The position numbers were made by a program, and so were the translations under genes. This document shows, piece after piece, positions 50,520 through 58,248 of a DNA stretch of 64,000 bases. The number at the start of each line of letters is the position of its first letter. The stretch's first letter is position 1. The notes beneath the pieces are model-generated. The model did no database searches. It was not told where the DNA came from and saw only the letters and a list, made by a program, of their open reading frames with translations. The DNA comes from Microthrixaceae bacterium (GTDB lineage Bacteria; Actinomycetota; Acidimicrobiia; Acidimicrobiales; DATDAH01), in contig JACJWK010000014.1 in NCBI GenBank assembly GCA_020637195.1, positions 30,631 through 94,630 on the forward strand, written 5' to 3'.

Positions 50520-52334
50520 GTGACCGAGCCCGACCGCTTCGCCGAGGCGCGGGAGGCGCTGGCCGCCTGGCGCCGCCGCTACCCCGACGACCTCGTGGGG
50601 GCCGATCCGCACCTGCGCCTCGTCAACGCGCTCCACGTGGCCGACGACGGGCGGCGGGCGAGGATCGACGAGGACGGCGCCGCCTTCGGCCGCGTGGTCA
50701 CCGGCGAGATCGGCCCCCTCGTCGAGCACTACCGCACCCGGCCGCCCGAGCTCGTGCCCTACGACGGGCAGGGCAACCCCGTCGACGAGGTGCGCTTCGA
50801 CCACGCCTACCACGAGGCCGGCGCCCACGTCTGGGGCTCCGGGCTGCTCGCCCACGCGGGCCGCCCGGGCGCGTCGTTCGAGACCGCCACCCTCTTCTAC
50901 CTGGCCTCGCACGAGGGCGAGATGGGCCACCTGTGCGCGGTCGTCTGCACCACCGGGCTGGTCCGGGTGCTGCGGCGGCACGCCTCGCCGGCGCTGGCCG
51001 GCCGCTACCTGCCCGCGCTGACCGCCGACGACTACGGGCGGGCGCTGCGGGGCGCGCAGTTCCTCACCGAGGTGCAGGGCGGCAGCGACGTCGGGGCCAA
51101 CGCGTCGGTGGCCGAGCCGGGCCCTGACGGCGGCGCGACCATCCGGGGCGAGAAGTGGTTCTGCTCGGTGGCCGACGCCGGCCTGTTCCTCCTGCTGGCC
51201 CGGCCGCCGGACGCGCCCGCCGGCACGCCGGGCCTGTCCTGCTACGTCGTGCCCCGCACGGTCGACGGCGGTCTCAACGGGTTCCGCCTGCGTCGCCTCA
51301 AGGACAAGCTCGGCACCACCTCGATGGCGTCGGGCGAGATCGACTTCGCCGGCGCCCGTGCCGAGCGGGTGGGCGACCCCGGCGCCGGCGTCGGCTTCAA
51401 GATCATGGTGAGCGCCATGCTCAACACGAGCCGGTGGATGAACGCCGTCGGCGACGTGGGCATCATGCGCCGCGCCTACCTCGAGGCGGCCGGCTACGCG
51501 GCCACGCGGCGGGCCTTCGGCGCCCGTCTGGCCGACCTGCCCCTCGTTCGCCTCCAGGTCGCGTCCATGAAGGCCGAGTGGCTGGGCGCCCTGCACAGCA
51601 CCTGGGCGCTGACGGCGCTGGACGAGGCGGTCGACCTGGCCTCGGCGCCCGGCGCCCCCGAGGCCGACCCCGCCACGGTGGCCCGGCACCGGTTCCTCGT
51701 GAACGCCAACAAGCTGGCGTGCTCGCTGGCCGCCACCGACGTCGTCCGCCAGGGCATCGAGGTGCTCGGAGGCAACGGCACCATCGAGGACTTCAGCGTC
51801 CTGCCCCGGCTGCTGCGCGACGCGATCGTGTACGAGCAGTGGGAGGGCACCCACAACGTGCTCGCCGCCCAGGTCCGGCGCGACGCGGGCCGGCTGGGCC
51901 TGCTGGACGTGGTCGGCGGGCACCTGGCGGCCGTCCTCGACGGGCTCGACGGGCTCGACGGGCTCGACGGGCTCGACGGGTCGGCGGAGACCGCGGCCCG
52001 GGCCCGGCGCCGGCTGGACGAGCTGCGCGCCGAGGCCGACCGTGCCCTCGGCGACCCCGTCGCGGGGGCGCTGCTCTTCCGGTCCACGTTGGAGGGGCTC
52101 GTGCGGGTCCACCAGGTCGCCCTGCTCCTCGACGCGGCCGCCGACCCCCGGGCGGGATCGCTCGGCGCCGAGCTGGCCGCCGCGGCCCGCCTCCTGATCG
52201 ACCACCACGGCCGGTCCCGGTCGGCGACCCCCGCCGAGACGCTGCTCGCCACGGTGGACGCGGTTCTGGGCGCCGACCTGGAGGCCGCCCCTCACCCGGC
52301 CGGATCCGGCTGGGCGGCGGACGGCCCGGGGTAG
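50520..52334 (+). CDS. Acyl-CoA dehydrogenase (AidB/ACAD11-like branch)
   Basis: A 604-residue FAD enzyme. LRGAQFLTEVQGGSDVGANA is the acyl-CoA dehydrogenase signature 1 region and IRGEKWFCSVADAGLFLLLA the following strand. ATDVVRQGIEVLGGNGTIED and IVYEQWEGTHNVLAAQV carry signature 2 and the region of the catalytic Glu. The long C-terminal helical part resembles AidB-type enzymes. Between the two parts the linker contains DGLDGLDGLDGLDG, from five tandem copies of CTCGACGGG (51936-51980). It should oxidise an acyl-CoA using electron-transfer flavoprotein; the substrate is open. GTG start at 50520. The DUF4396 gene begins nine bases after the stop. Confidence 0.88.
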   Translation: MTEPDRFAEAREALAAWRRRYPDDLVGADPHLRLVNALHVADDGRRARIDEDGAAFGRVVTGEIGPLVEHYRTRPPELVPYDGQGNPVDEVRFDHAYHEAGAHVWGSGLLAHAGRPGASFETATLFYLASHEGEMGHLCAVVCTTGLVRVLRRHASPALAGRYLPALTADDYGRALRGAQFLTEVQGGSDVGANASVAEPGPDGGATIRGEKWFCSVADAGLFLLLARPPDAPAGTPGLSCYVVPRTVDGGLNGFRLRRLKDKLGTTSMASGEIDFAGARAERVGDPGAGVGFKIMVSAMLNTSRWMNAVGDVGIMRRAYLEAAGYAATRRAFGARLADLPLVRLQVASMKAEWLGALHSTWALTALDEAVDLASAPGAPEADPATVARHRFLVNANKLACSLAATDVVRQGIEVLGGNGTIEDFSVLPRLLRDAIVYEQWEGTHNVLAAQVRRDAGRLGLLDVVGGHLAAVLDGLDGLDGLDGLDGSAETAARARRRLDELRAEADRALGDPVAGALLFRSTLEGLVRVHQVALLLDAAADPRAGSLGAELAAAARLLIDHHGRSRSATPAETLLATVDAVLGADLEAAPHPAGSGWAADGPG

Positions 52335-52343
52335 CAACGAGAC

Positions 52344-53027
52344 GTGCCGTCGCCCCTGCTCGAGACCGTCGCCTGGCTCTCCCTCGGGCTGGCGATGCTC
52401 TGCGCCGCCGCGATCCTGGTCGACATCCTCGCGTTCGGCTACCGCCAGCCCATGGGGGTCATGGAGTGGGTGTGGCCCATCACCGCGCTCTACCTGGGCC
52501 CGTTGGGCCTGGCCTTCTACTGGCGCGTGGGCCGGCGCCGCACCGAGCGGTACCAGGCCGACCACGGCGAGCAGCACTTCCCCGACTGGGTCCGGATGGG
52601 CGTGGCGTCGACGCACTGCGGTGGAGGCTGCACCCTCGGTGACATCGTCGCCGAGACCGCGATCGGCGTGCTCGGGCTCTCGCTGCTGGGCGCCACGATC
52701 TGGGCCTCGTTCGTGCTCGACTACACCCTCGCGCTCGCGTTCGGGGTGGCCTTCCAGTTCGCGGCCATCAGCGCCATGAGCCGCCAGCCGGCCCGGGTGC
52801 GGCTGCGGCGCGCCGCGAAGGCCGACGTGCTCTCGTTGACCGCGTTCGAGGTGGGCCTGTTCGGGTGGATGGCGCTGATGTTCTTCGTGCTCTTCCCGGA
52901 CCCCCACCTGGAGCCGAGCGAGCCGACCTACTGGTTCCTGATGCAGATCGGCATGGCGCTCGGGCTCGTCACGTCGTACCCGATGAACGTGCTGCTCATC
53001 CGGCGTGGGATCAAGGAGATGATGTAG
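52344..53027 (+). CDS. DUF4396 family membrane protein
   Basis: A 227-residue protein with about six helices (WLSLGLAMLCAAAILVDILA, VWPITALYLGPLGLAFYW, AIGVLGLSLLGATIWASFVL, FGVAFQFAAISAM, FGWMALMFFVLF, IGMALGLVTSYPMNVLLI). The DUF4396 features are MGVMEWVWPITALYLGP, ASTHCGGGCTLGDIVAE with its histidine-cysteine pair, and the C-terminal GIKEMM end. The H/C motif hints at metal binding, but function is not known for the family. It is nine bases after the acyl-CoA dehydrogenase gene and shares its transcript. An 11-pair hairpin overlaps the stop codon. Confidence 0.85.
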   Translation: MPSPLLETVAWLSLGLAMLCAAAILVDILAFGYRQPMGVMEWVWPITALYLGPLGLAFYWRVGRRRTERYQADHGEQHFPDWVRMGVASTHCGGGCTLGDIVAETAIGVLGLSLLGATIWASFVLDYTLALAFGVAFQFAAISAMSRQPARVRLRRAAKADVLSLTAFEVGLFGWMALMFFVLFPDPHLEPSEPTYWFLMQIGMALGLVTSYPMNVLLIRRGIKEMM

Positions 53028-53052
53028 GCGGCGGCCCCGACGGGCCGCCGCC
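53027..53052. terminator. Hairpin between convergent DUF4396 and lipoprotein genes
   Basis: Eleven base pairs (GGCGGCGGCCC at 53027-53037 with its complement at 53042-53052), loop CGAC. It begins on the last base of the DUF4396 stop and ends three bases before the other stop. Confidence 0.7.
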
Positions 53053-53054
53053 GA

Positions 53055-53654
53055 TCAGCCGCCGGTCGTCGTGGTGGCGCCGGTGCCCTGGGGCGACGTG
53101 TCGGGAGTGGAGGGGGCGCAGGCGGTGGCGCCCAGCTCGTCGGCGGCGTCGCTGAGGGACTGGCGCGCGGTGGCGTCGGCCTCGGCCACCCCGGCGAGGG
53201 TCTCGTCCACGGCGGCGAGGCTGGAGGTGTCACCGTCGACCAGCTGCTGCGCGGCGTCCACCTGCTCCTGGAGGGCGGCCTCGAACGAGTCCACCGCGGA
53301 CGACACGTCGTCGGGGACGTCCAGCGACTCGATCGACGAGACGAAGTCGTCGAGCGCGGTCACCGTGGCCTCGGCGGCGGTCTCGAGATCGGCGGCCGCA
53401 GCCTGGAACTCGTCGGCGTTCGTGGCCGTGCGCAGCTCGTCGAGCGCGCTCGACACGTCCTCGCCGGCGGCGTCCACGGACTGCCATCCCGCGGTGCAGG
53501 CGTTGTCCAGCTGGGTGGCGAAGTCGCCGCCGCCCGAGCCGCCGCCCTCCGCGGCGGTCGTGTCCGACGAGGAGGAGTCGTCGCTGCTGCTGCAGCCGAA
53601 CAGCACGAGCGCGCCGACGGCGGCGACGGCGGCGAAGCGGGCCAGGCGGGACAT
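53055..53654 (-). CDS. Lipoprotein of unknown function (helical, two-cysteine type)
   Basis: A 199-residue lipoprotein. Signal peptide with lipobox (VAAVGALVLFGC, lipidated Cys about residue 21), then a Ser/Asp-rich tether. An acidic helical domain follows with one Cys near its start (LDNACTAGW) and one near its end (GATACAPS), likely a disulphide. The same layout occurs in the lipoprotein at 57534-58169. The ATG at 53654 has GGAGG five to six bases upstream; the GTG two codons earlier overlaps that site and is less likely. Confidence 0.72.
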   Translation of the reverse strand: MSRLARFAAVAAVGALVLFGCSSSDDSSSSDTTAAEGGGSGGGDFATQLDNACTAGWQSVDAAGEDVSSALDELRTATNADEFQAAAADLETAAEATVTALDDFVSSIESLDVPDDVSSAVDSFEAALQEQVDAAQQLVDGDTSSLAAVDETLAGVAEADATARQSLSDAADELGATACAPSTPDTSPQGTGATTTTGG

Positions 53655-53745
53655 GGGCACCTCCGGGGTCGGGACCGGGGGCGAGCGTACCCCACGGCTA
53701 CGGCCCCCTCGGTGGGGGAGTGGCGCGCCGGGCCGGCGGGCGTGC

Positions 53746-54213
53746 TCAGGGCCCGGTCGGCCGCGGCAGCGGGGTCGCGACGAGGTCGTCCACCAGACGC
53801 GTCAGTGCGGTGGCCAGCCGCGCCCGCTCGTCCTCGGACCACGTCGCCAGGGCCTGCTCGAGGTGGCGCGCGCCGATGTGGTGGAGTCGCTCGGCGGTGA
53901 CGCGGCCGTCGGGCGTGAGGTCGAGGCGCACCACGCGGCCGTCGTCGGGATCGGCCGAGCGGCACACCAGGCCGGCCTCCTCGAGCACCCGGACCTGGCG
54001 GCTGACGGCGGCCAGGTCCATCCCGGCGGCGGCGGCCAGCGCGGCGGCCGGGACCTGTCCCGAGCGACGCAGGGCCCGCAGCAGGACGACGCCCTGCTGG
54101 GAGACGGCGACGCCCGCCACCTCGACGAGCCGGCTCGCCGCCTGGCGGCTGGAGAGCAGCCGGCCGAGCCGCGCCAGCGCCACCTCCACGTCGTCGAGGG
54201 GCTCGTGCGCCAC
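53746..54213 (-). CDS. MarR family transcriptional regulator
   Basis: A 155-residue winged-helix repressor. The fold is visible as VEVALARLGRLLSSRQAASR (dimerisation helix), VSQQGVVLLRALRRSG, VPAAALAAAAGMDLAAVSRQ (recognition helix), VRVLEEAGLVCRSADPDDGR with the wing, VVRLDLTPDG, and C-terminal dimer helices. The GTG at 54213 was preferred to the ATG at 54243 because TAGCCT (minus strand, 54221-54226) sits seven bases before it. It is divergent from the amidohydrolase-SDR-DegT operon and an inverted repeat lies between, so it probably controls that operon and itself. Confidence 0.88.
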   Translation of the reverse strand: MAHEPLDDVEVALARLGRLLSSRQAASRLVEVAGVAVSQQGVVLLRALRRSGQVPAAALAAAAGMDLAAVSRQVRVLEEAGLVCRSADPDDGRVVRLDLTPDGRVTAERLHHIGARHLEQALATWSEDERARLATALTRLVDDLVATPLPRPTGP

Positions 54214-54220
54214 GGTGGTG

Positions 54221-54226
54221 AGGCTA
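54221..54226 (-). promoter_or_regulatory. Leaderless -10 box of the marR-type gene
   Basis: TAGCCT on the minus strand, seven bases before the GTG at 54213. Confidence 0.5.
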
Positions 54227-54243
54227 CCCGCTCGCCGATTCAT

Positions 54244-54271
54244 TTGACTCGATCAACTACCTCGCTACACT
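54244..54271 (+). promoter_or_regulatory. Promoter and MarR-type operator of the amidohydrolase operon
   Basis: TTGACT (54244-54249) and TACACT (54266-54271) are separated by 16 bases, the best sigma-A-like promoter in the window. TTGA-CTCGA-TCAA (54244-54256), an inverted repeat of the MarR operator style, covers the -35. The leader to the GTG at 54302 is about 24 bases. Confidence 0.6.
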
Positions 54272-54301
54272 GACCGGTCCGCGCCGGAACCGGAGACCCG
54301 A

Positions 54302-55507
54302 GTGACCACGCCGACCGCCGACCGCTACACCGTCATCTCGGCCGACTGCCACGCGGGCGGGAACATGGAGGCGTACCGCGAGCACCTCGACCCGCAGTGG
54401 CGCGACGAGTTCGACGCGTGGCGGGGCGGGTACTCCAACCCGTTCCGCGACCTCCAGGGGTCGGGGCGGAGCCGCAACTGGGACGACGAGCGCCGCATCA
54501 CCGAGCAGCAGGCCGACGGCGTCGTCGCCGAGGTGGTGTTCCCCAACACCGTGCCGCCGTTCTTCCCGACCGGGGCCGTCGTCGCCTACCCGCCGGCGCC
54601 CCACGAGTACGCCGCGCGCCTCGCCGGCCTGCGGGCCCACAACCGCTGGCTGGCCGAGTTCTGCGGCCGGCACCCCGACCGCCGTGCGGGGGTGGCCCAG
54701 CTCTTCGTGAACGACGTGGACGACGCCATCGACGACGTGCGCTTCGCCGCCGAGCACGGCCTGCGCGGCGGCGTCCTGCTCCCGTCGGTACCGCCGGACG
54801 CCACGTTCCTCGAGCCGCTCTACTCGACCCGGTACGACCCGCTCTGGGCCGCCTGCCAGGACCTCGACGTCGTCGTCAACAACCACAGCGGCAGCGGGTC
54901 GCCCGACTACGGCGACCACCTCGCCGCCGGCGCGGTGTGGATCGCCGAGCAGACGTTCTTCTCGCGGCGCACCCTCACCCACCTGCTGCTCGGCGGGGTC
55001 TTCGAGCGGTTCCCGCGGCTGCGCTTCGTCCTCACCGAGCAGGGCTCGTCGTGGGTCCCCGCCACGCTCGCCCAACTCGACGCCATCCACCGCCAGATGC
55101 AGACCGGTCGCATCGGCGAGCTGAAGTACGGGCCCGACGAGATCCTGCCCCTGACGCCCAGCGAGTACTTCCACCGCAACGTCTGGGTCGCGGCCAGCTT
55201 CCCCAGCCGGGCCGAGGCCGACACCCGCCACGAGATCGGCCTCGACCACTACCTGTGGGGCAGCGACTACCCGCACTACGAGGCGTCGTACCCGTACACC
55301 CGCGAGCTGCTGCGCAAGGCCTTCGCCGGCGAGGACCCGGCGGAGGTCGCGCGGGTGCTCGCCGGCAACGCCGCCGCCCTGTACGGATTCGACCTCGACG
55401 CGCTGGCGCCCCTCGCCGCCGAGCACGGCCCCACCGTCGCCGAGGTGGACGTCCCGCTCGACGAGATCCCCGCCGACGCCACCAGCCCCGGGTTCCACCG
55501 ACCGTGA
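54302..55507 (+). CDS. Amidohydrolase family protein (Amidohydro_2, TIM barrel)
   Basis: A 401-residue metal-dependent hydrolase. VISADCHAGGNMEAYREHLD carries the D-x-H metal pair at the start. AEVVFPNTVPPFF, VDDAIDDVRFAAEHGLRGGV, VVNNHSGSGSPDYGDH (metal histidine), LRFVLTEQGSSWVP and LWGSDYPHYEASYPYTRELL (final Asp) match the branch that includes decarboxylases and hydrolases of aromatic and carbonyl acids. The exact reaction is unknown. GTG start 31 bases after the promoter. Its TGA overlaps the SDR gene's GTG as GTGA. Confidence 0.88.
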   Translation: MTTPTADRYTVISADCHAGGNMEAYREHLDPQWRDEFDAWRGGYSNPFRDLQGSGRSRNWDDERRITEQQADGVVAEVVFPNTVPPFFPTGAVVAYPPAPHEYAARLAGLRAHNRWLAEFCGRHPDRRAGVAQLFVNDVDDAIDDVRFAAEHGLRGGVLLPSVPPDATFLEPLYSTRYDPLWAACQDLDVVVNNHSGSGSPDYGDHLAAGAVWIAEQTFFSRRTLTHLLLGGVFERFPRLRFVLTEQGSSWVPATLAQLDAIHRQMQTGRIGELKYGPDEILPLTPSEYFHRNVWVAASFPSRAEADTRHEIGLDHYLWGSDYPHYEASYPYTRELLRKAFAGEDPAEVARVLAGNAAALYGFDLDALAPLAAEHGPTVAEVDVPLDEIPADATSPGFHRP

Positions 55508-56283
55508 CCCCCGCTCGCTTCGCCGGGCGCCGCGCCCTCGTCACCGGGGCCAGCCGGGGCATCGGCGCCTCGCTCGCGGCCGAGCTCGCCGCCCAGGGAG
55601 CGGACGTCGCCGTCGTCGCCCGCACCCTCGACGCCCACCCGACGCTGCCCGGCTCCCTCCGGGAGACGACCGCGGCGATCGAGGCCCAGGGCCGACGGGC
55701 GGTGGCCGTCGTGGCCGACCTCAGCGACGCCGACGAGCGCGCCCGCATCGTCCCGGCGGCGTCCGAGGGCCTCGGCGGCCCCGTCGAGATCCTCGTCAAC
55801 AACGCCGCCGCCGCGATCTACCAGCCGGTCGCGGCCTTCCCCCTGAAGCGACGGCGCCTCATCTTCGAGGTCAACGTCCACGCCCCGCTCGACCTGGCCC
55901 AGGCCGTGGTCCCCCCCATGGTCGACGCGGGCGAGGGGTGGATCGTCAACGTGTCGTCGGCCAGCGCCCGGATGCGCTCGGCGCCCTTCCCCGCCACCGC
56001 GCTGGGCGCCACCATCGGCGTCTACGGGGCGTCCAAGGCCGCGCTCAACCGCCTCAGCAACGCCCTCGCCGAGGAGCTGTGGGGGTCGGGGGTGCGGGTG
56101 AACACCGTCGAGCCCCGCAACGCGGTCCGATCGGAGGGGGCCGAGGCCCTCGTCGGCGGCGCCCTGGCCGACGACCTCTACGAGTCGATGGAGGACATGG
56201 TGGCGGGCGCCCTGCTGCTGTGCGACGCCCCACCCGAGTGGACCGGGGGCACCCACGTCAGCCTGGACCTGCTGGGCCGGTGA
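55504..56283 (+). CDS. Short-chain dehydrogenase/reductase (SDR)
   Basis: A 259-residue classical SDR. ALVTGASRGIGASLAAELAA (about 11-30) binds NAD(P). VEILVNNAAAAI is the NNAG-type motif. The catalytic serine is in WIVNVSSASARM and Tyr/Lys in IGVYGASKAALNRL. VRVNTVEPRNAVRSEGA follows the active site and TGGTHVSLDLLGR is the end. The NADP preference is suggested by the Arg after GAS but not proven. GTG overlaps the upstream TGA and its TGA overlaps the next GTG, so the three genes are translated together. Confidence 0.9.
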   Translation: MTPARFAGRRALVTGASRGIGASLAAELAAQGADVAVVARTLDAHPTLPGSLRETTAAIEAQGRRAVAVVADLSDADERARIVPAASEGLGGPVEILVNNAAAAIYQPVAAFPLKRRRLIFEVNVHAPLDLAQAVVPPMVDAGEGWIVNVSSASARMRSAPFPATALGATIGVYGASKAALNRLSNALAEELWGSGVRVNTVEPRNAVRSEGAEALVGGALADDLYESMEDMVAGALLLCDAPPEWTGGTHVSLDLLGR

Positions 56284-57515
56284 CGGGCCCCGAGCCGCCG
56301 CCGGTGCGGCGCATCCCCTACGCCGGCTCGGTCCACGACGAGGAGGAGATCGAGGCGGTCGTGGCCGTCCTGTCGGGCGGCCCGACGGCGCTGCGCATCG
56401 GTCGCCACGTGCGGGCGTTCGAAGCCGCGGTGGCGGCGCTCTTCGGCAAGGCCCACGGGGTCATGGTCAACTCGGGCTCGTCGGCGCTCGAGCTGGCGGT
56501 CGAGCTGCTGGCGCTCGAGCCCGGCGACGAGGTCCTGACGTCGCCCCTCACCTTCTCCACCGACCTCGCCCCGCTCGTGCGGAGAGGTCTCGTGCCCGTG
56601 TTCGTCGACGTCGAGCCCGACACCTACAACCTCGACGCCCACGCGGCCGCCGCCATGGTGGGGCCGCGGACCCGGGCGATCCTGGCGCCGGACCTGATCG
56701 GCAACGCCCCCGACTGGGACGTGCTGCGGTCGCTGGCCGACGCTCACGACCTCCAGGTGCTGCACGACTCGTGCGACGCCCTCGGGTCGACGCTGCGGGG
56801 CAACCCGACCGGGACGCGCGCCGACGTGTCGGTCACCAGCTTCGCCCTGTCGCACATCATCACCGCTGCCGGGACCGGCGGCATGGTGTGCGTCGACGAC
56901 GCCGCGCTGGCCGACCGGGCCCTCCTGTTGCGCCGGTGGGGCCGACGCTCGGAGGTCACCCTCTTCGGGTCGGGGCGGGGGAGCGGCCGCCGCTTCTTCA
57001 GCGAGATCGAGGGTGACCTCGAGTACGACGACCTCTTCATCTTCGACGAGGTGGGGTGGAACTTCGAGCCCTCCGAGCTGAGCGCCGCCTTCGGCGAGGT
57101 GCAGTTGCGCAAGCTCCCGCAGAACCTGGCCCGGCGCCGACGCAACTTCGAGCGTCTGCACGAGGGCTTCGGTCGCCACCCCGACGTGTTCGTGCTGCCC
57201 CGGACCCTCGACGGGCTCGAGACCGCCTGGCACATGTTCCCCCTCCTGCTGCGGGCCGACGCCGGCGTCCGGCGCGCCGACTTCCAGGCCCACATGGAGG
57301 CCCACGGGGTGGACACGCGCATGGTGTGGACCGGCAACGTGCTGCGCCAGCCCGCCTTCTCGGGCATCGGGCACCGTGCCCCGGACGGGGGCCTGCCCAA
57401 CGCCGACCGCGTGATGGAGTGGGGGGTCGTCCTCCCCAGCAACCACGGGCTGGACGACGACGACGTCGACCACGTCGTCGCCGTGGCCGACGAGTACCTC
57501 GCCCGCGGCCGCTGA
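56280..57515 (+). CDS. DegT/DnrJ/EryC1/StrS-fold protein with His replacing the PLP lysine (ColD/RfbH-like)
   Basis: A 411-residue PLP-dependent fold type I protein. MVNSGSSALELAVELLALEP, VLTSPLTFSTDLAPLVRRGL and VLHDSCDALGSTLRGN (phosphate and cofactor sites) are typical. The motif where sugar aminotransferases have S-F-x-x-x-K reads SFALSHIITAAGTGGMV, so the Schiff-base lysine is a histidine. That change defines the 3-dehydrases RfbH/E1 and ColD, which remove the C3 hydroxyl of 4-keto sugars. The cysteines that hold the 2Fe-2S cluster in E1 are missing (RRWGRRSEVTLFGSGRG), as in ColD. It is last in the operon after the SDR. The substrate sugar is unknown and no nucleotide-sugar genes are nearby. 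Confidence 0.88.
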   Translation: MTGPEPPPVRRIPYAGSVHDEEEIEAVVAVLSGGPTALRIGRHVRAFEAAVAALFGKAHGVMVNSGSSALELAVELLALEPGDEVLTSPLTFSTDLAPLVRRGLVPVFVDVEPDTYNLDAHAAAAMVGPRTRAILAPDLIGNAPDWDVLRSLADAHDLQVLHDSCDALGSTLRGNPTGTRADVSVTSFALSHIITAAGTGGMVCVDDAALADRALLLRRWGRRSEVTLFGSGRGSGRRFFSEIEGDLEYDDLFIFDEVGWNFEPSELSAAFGEVQLRKLPQNLARRRRNFERLHEGFGRHPDVFVLPRTLDGLETAWHMFPLLLRADAGVRRADFQAHMEAHGVDTRMVWTGNVLRQPAFSGIGHRAPDGGLPNADRVMEWGVVLPSNHGLDDDDVDHVVAVADEYLARGR

Positions 57516-57523
57516 CCGCGGGC
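57501..57523. terminator. Hairpin across the end of the DegT-fold gene
   Basis: GCCCGCGG (57501-57508) pairs with CCGCGGGC (57516-57523) around a seven-base loop that contains the TGA stop. The lipoprotein gene on the other strand ends 11 bases further on. Confidence 0.5.
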
Positions 57524-57533
57524 GAGGCTCGCC

Positions 57534-58169
57534 TCAGCCCTTCTCGGTGGTCTCGGTGGTGGCGCCGTCGCTGTCGGTCGAGCCGCTCCCGTCCTCGTCG
57601 CCGTCGGGCACGCAGGCCGGCGCCCCGATCTCGTTGGCCGCGTCCGTGCGCACCGGCCGCGTCTCCTCCTCGGCCGCCGCGATCTGCTGGCCGACCTCGT
57701 TGAAGGCGTCGCCGTCGTCGGCCACGATCGCGGCCCGGAGGTCCTCGGCGAGCGAGAGCTGGGTCTCCATGGTCTCGAGGTAGTCGTCCACCGGCTGCTG
57801 GAGGTCGGCGGGCACCTCGAGCTCGTCCACGTCGGCGAGGAACGTCTCGACCGCGCTGATGATGTCCTCGACCGCCGACTCGGCGTCGTCGAGCGCGGCG
57901 GTGTACGCGGCCTCGTCCTGGGCCTGCGTGGCGGTCGTGACGTCGTCGATGGCCGCCTCGAAGTCGTCACCCGCCTGGGTGGCGGCGGCGTCGCCGGTGG
58001 CGCAGAGCTCGTCGATCTGCTCGGCGAACGCGGTGTCGGCGGCCTCGGTGGTGGTGGTCGTGGCGTCGGCGCTCTCGTCGTCGCCGCCGCCGTCGTCGTC
58101 GGTGCAGCCGGCGACGACCAGCGCGCCGACGGCCAGCAGGGCGAGGACGAGACGAAGTGGACGTGACAC
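57534..58169 (-). CDS. Lipoprotein of unknown function, paralogue of 53055-53654
   Basis: A 211-residue lipoprotein. LRLVLALLAVGALVVAGC is the signal and lipobox. A Asp/Thr-rich tether follows, then an acidic helical domain with cysteines at IDELCATGD and GAPACVPDG, the same two-cysteine layout as the lipoprotein at 53.1-53.7 kb. A Gly/Ser/Thr tail ends it. Heptad-like leucines (VETFLADVDELEVPADLQQP) suggest coiled helices. The GTG start at 58169 has GGGAGG seven bases upstream. Function unknown. Confidence 0.72.
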   Translation of the reverse strand: MSRPLRLVLALLAVGALVVAGCTDDDGGGDDESADATTTTTEAADTAFAEQIDELCATGDAAATQAGDDFEAAIDDVTTATQAQDEAAYTAALDDAESAVEDIISAVETFLADVDELEVPADLQQPVDDYLETMETQLSLAEDLRAAIVADDGDAFNEVGQQIAAAEEETRPVRTDAANEIGAPACVPDGDEDGSGSTDSDGATTETTEKG

Positions 58170-58248
58170 GGGGGAGCCTCCCGGAGCTCGATGGAGGCCC
58201 GACAGTAACCGGTGGCACGCAGCGCCCGGGACGGGCGGCGTGGGGGCG

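Noticed and set aside
54397..55503. An N-terminal extension of the SDR gene through the amidohydrolase gene
   Set aside because: The SDR begins with its nucleotide-binding motif right after the GTGA overlap at 55504; the extension is out-of-frame amidohydrolase sequence.
57516..57533. Additional terminator GGCGAG-G-CTCGCC
   Set aside because: The loop would be one base, which cannot form; the 57501-57523 hairpin is the better candidate.
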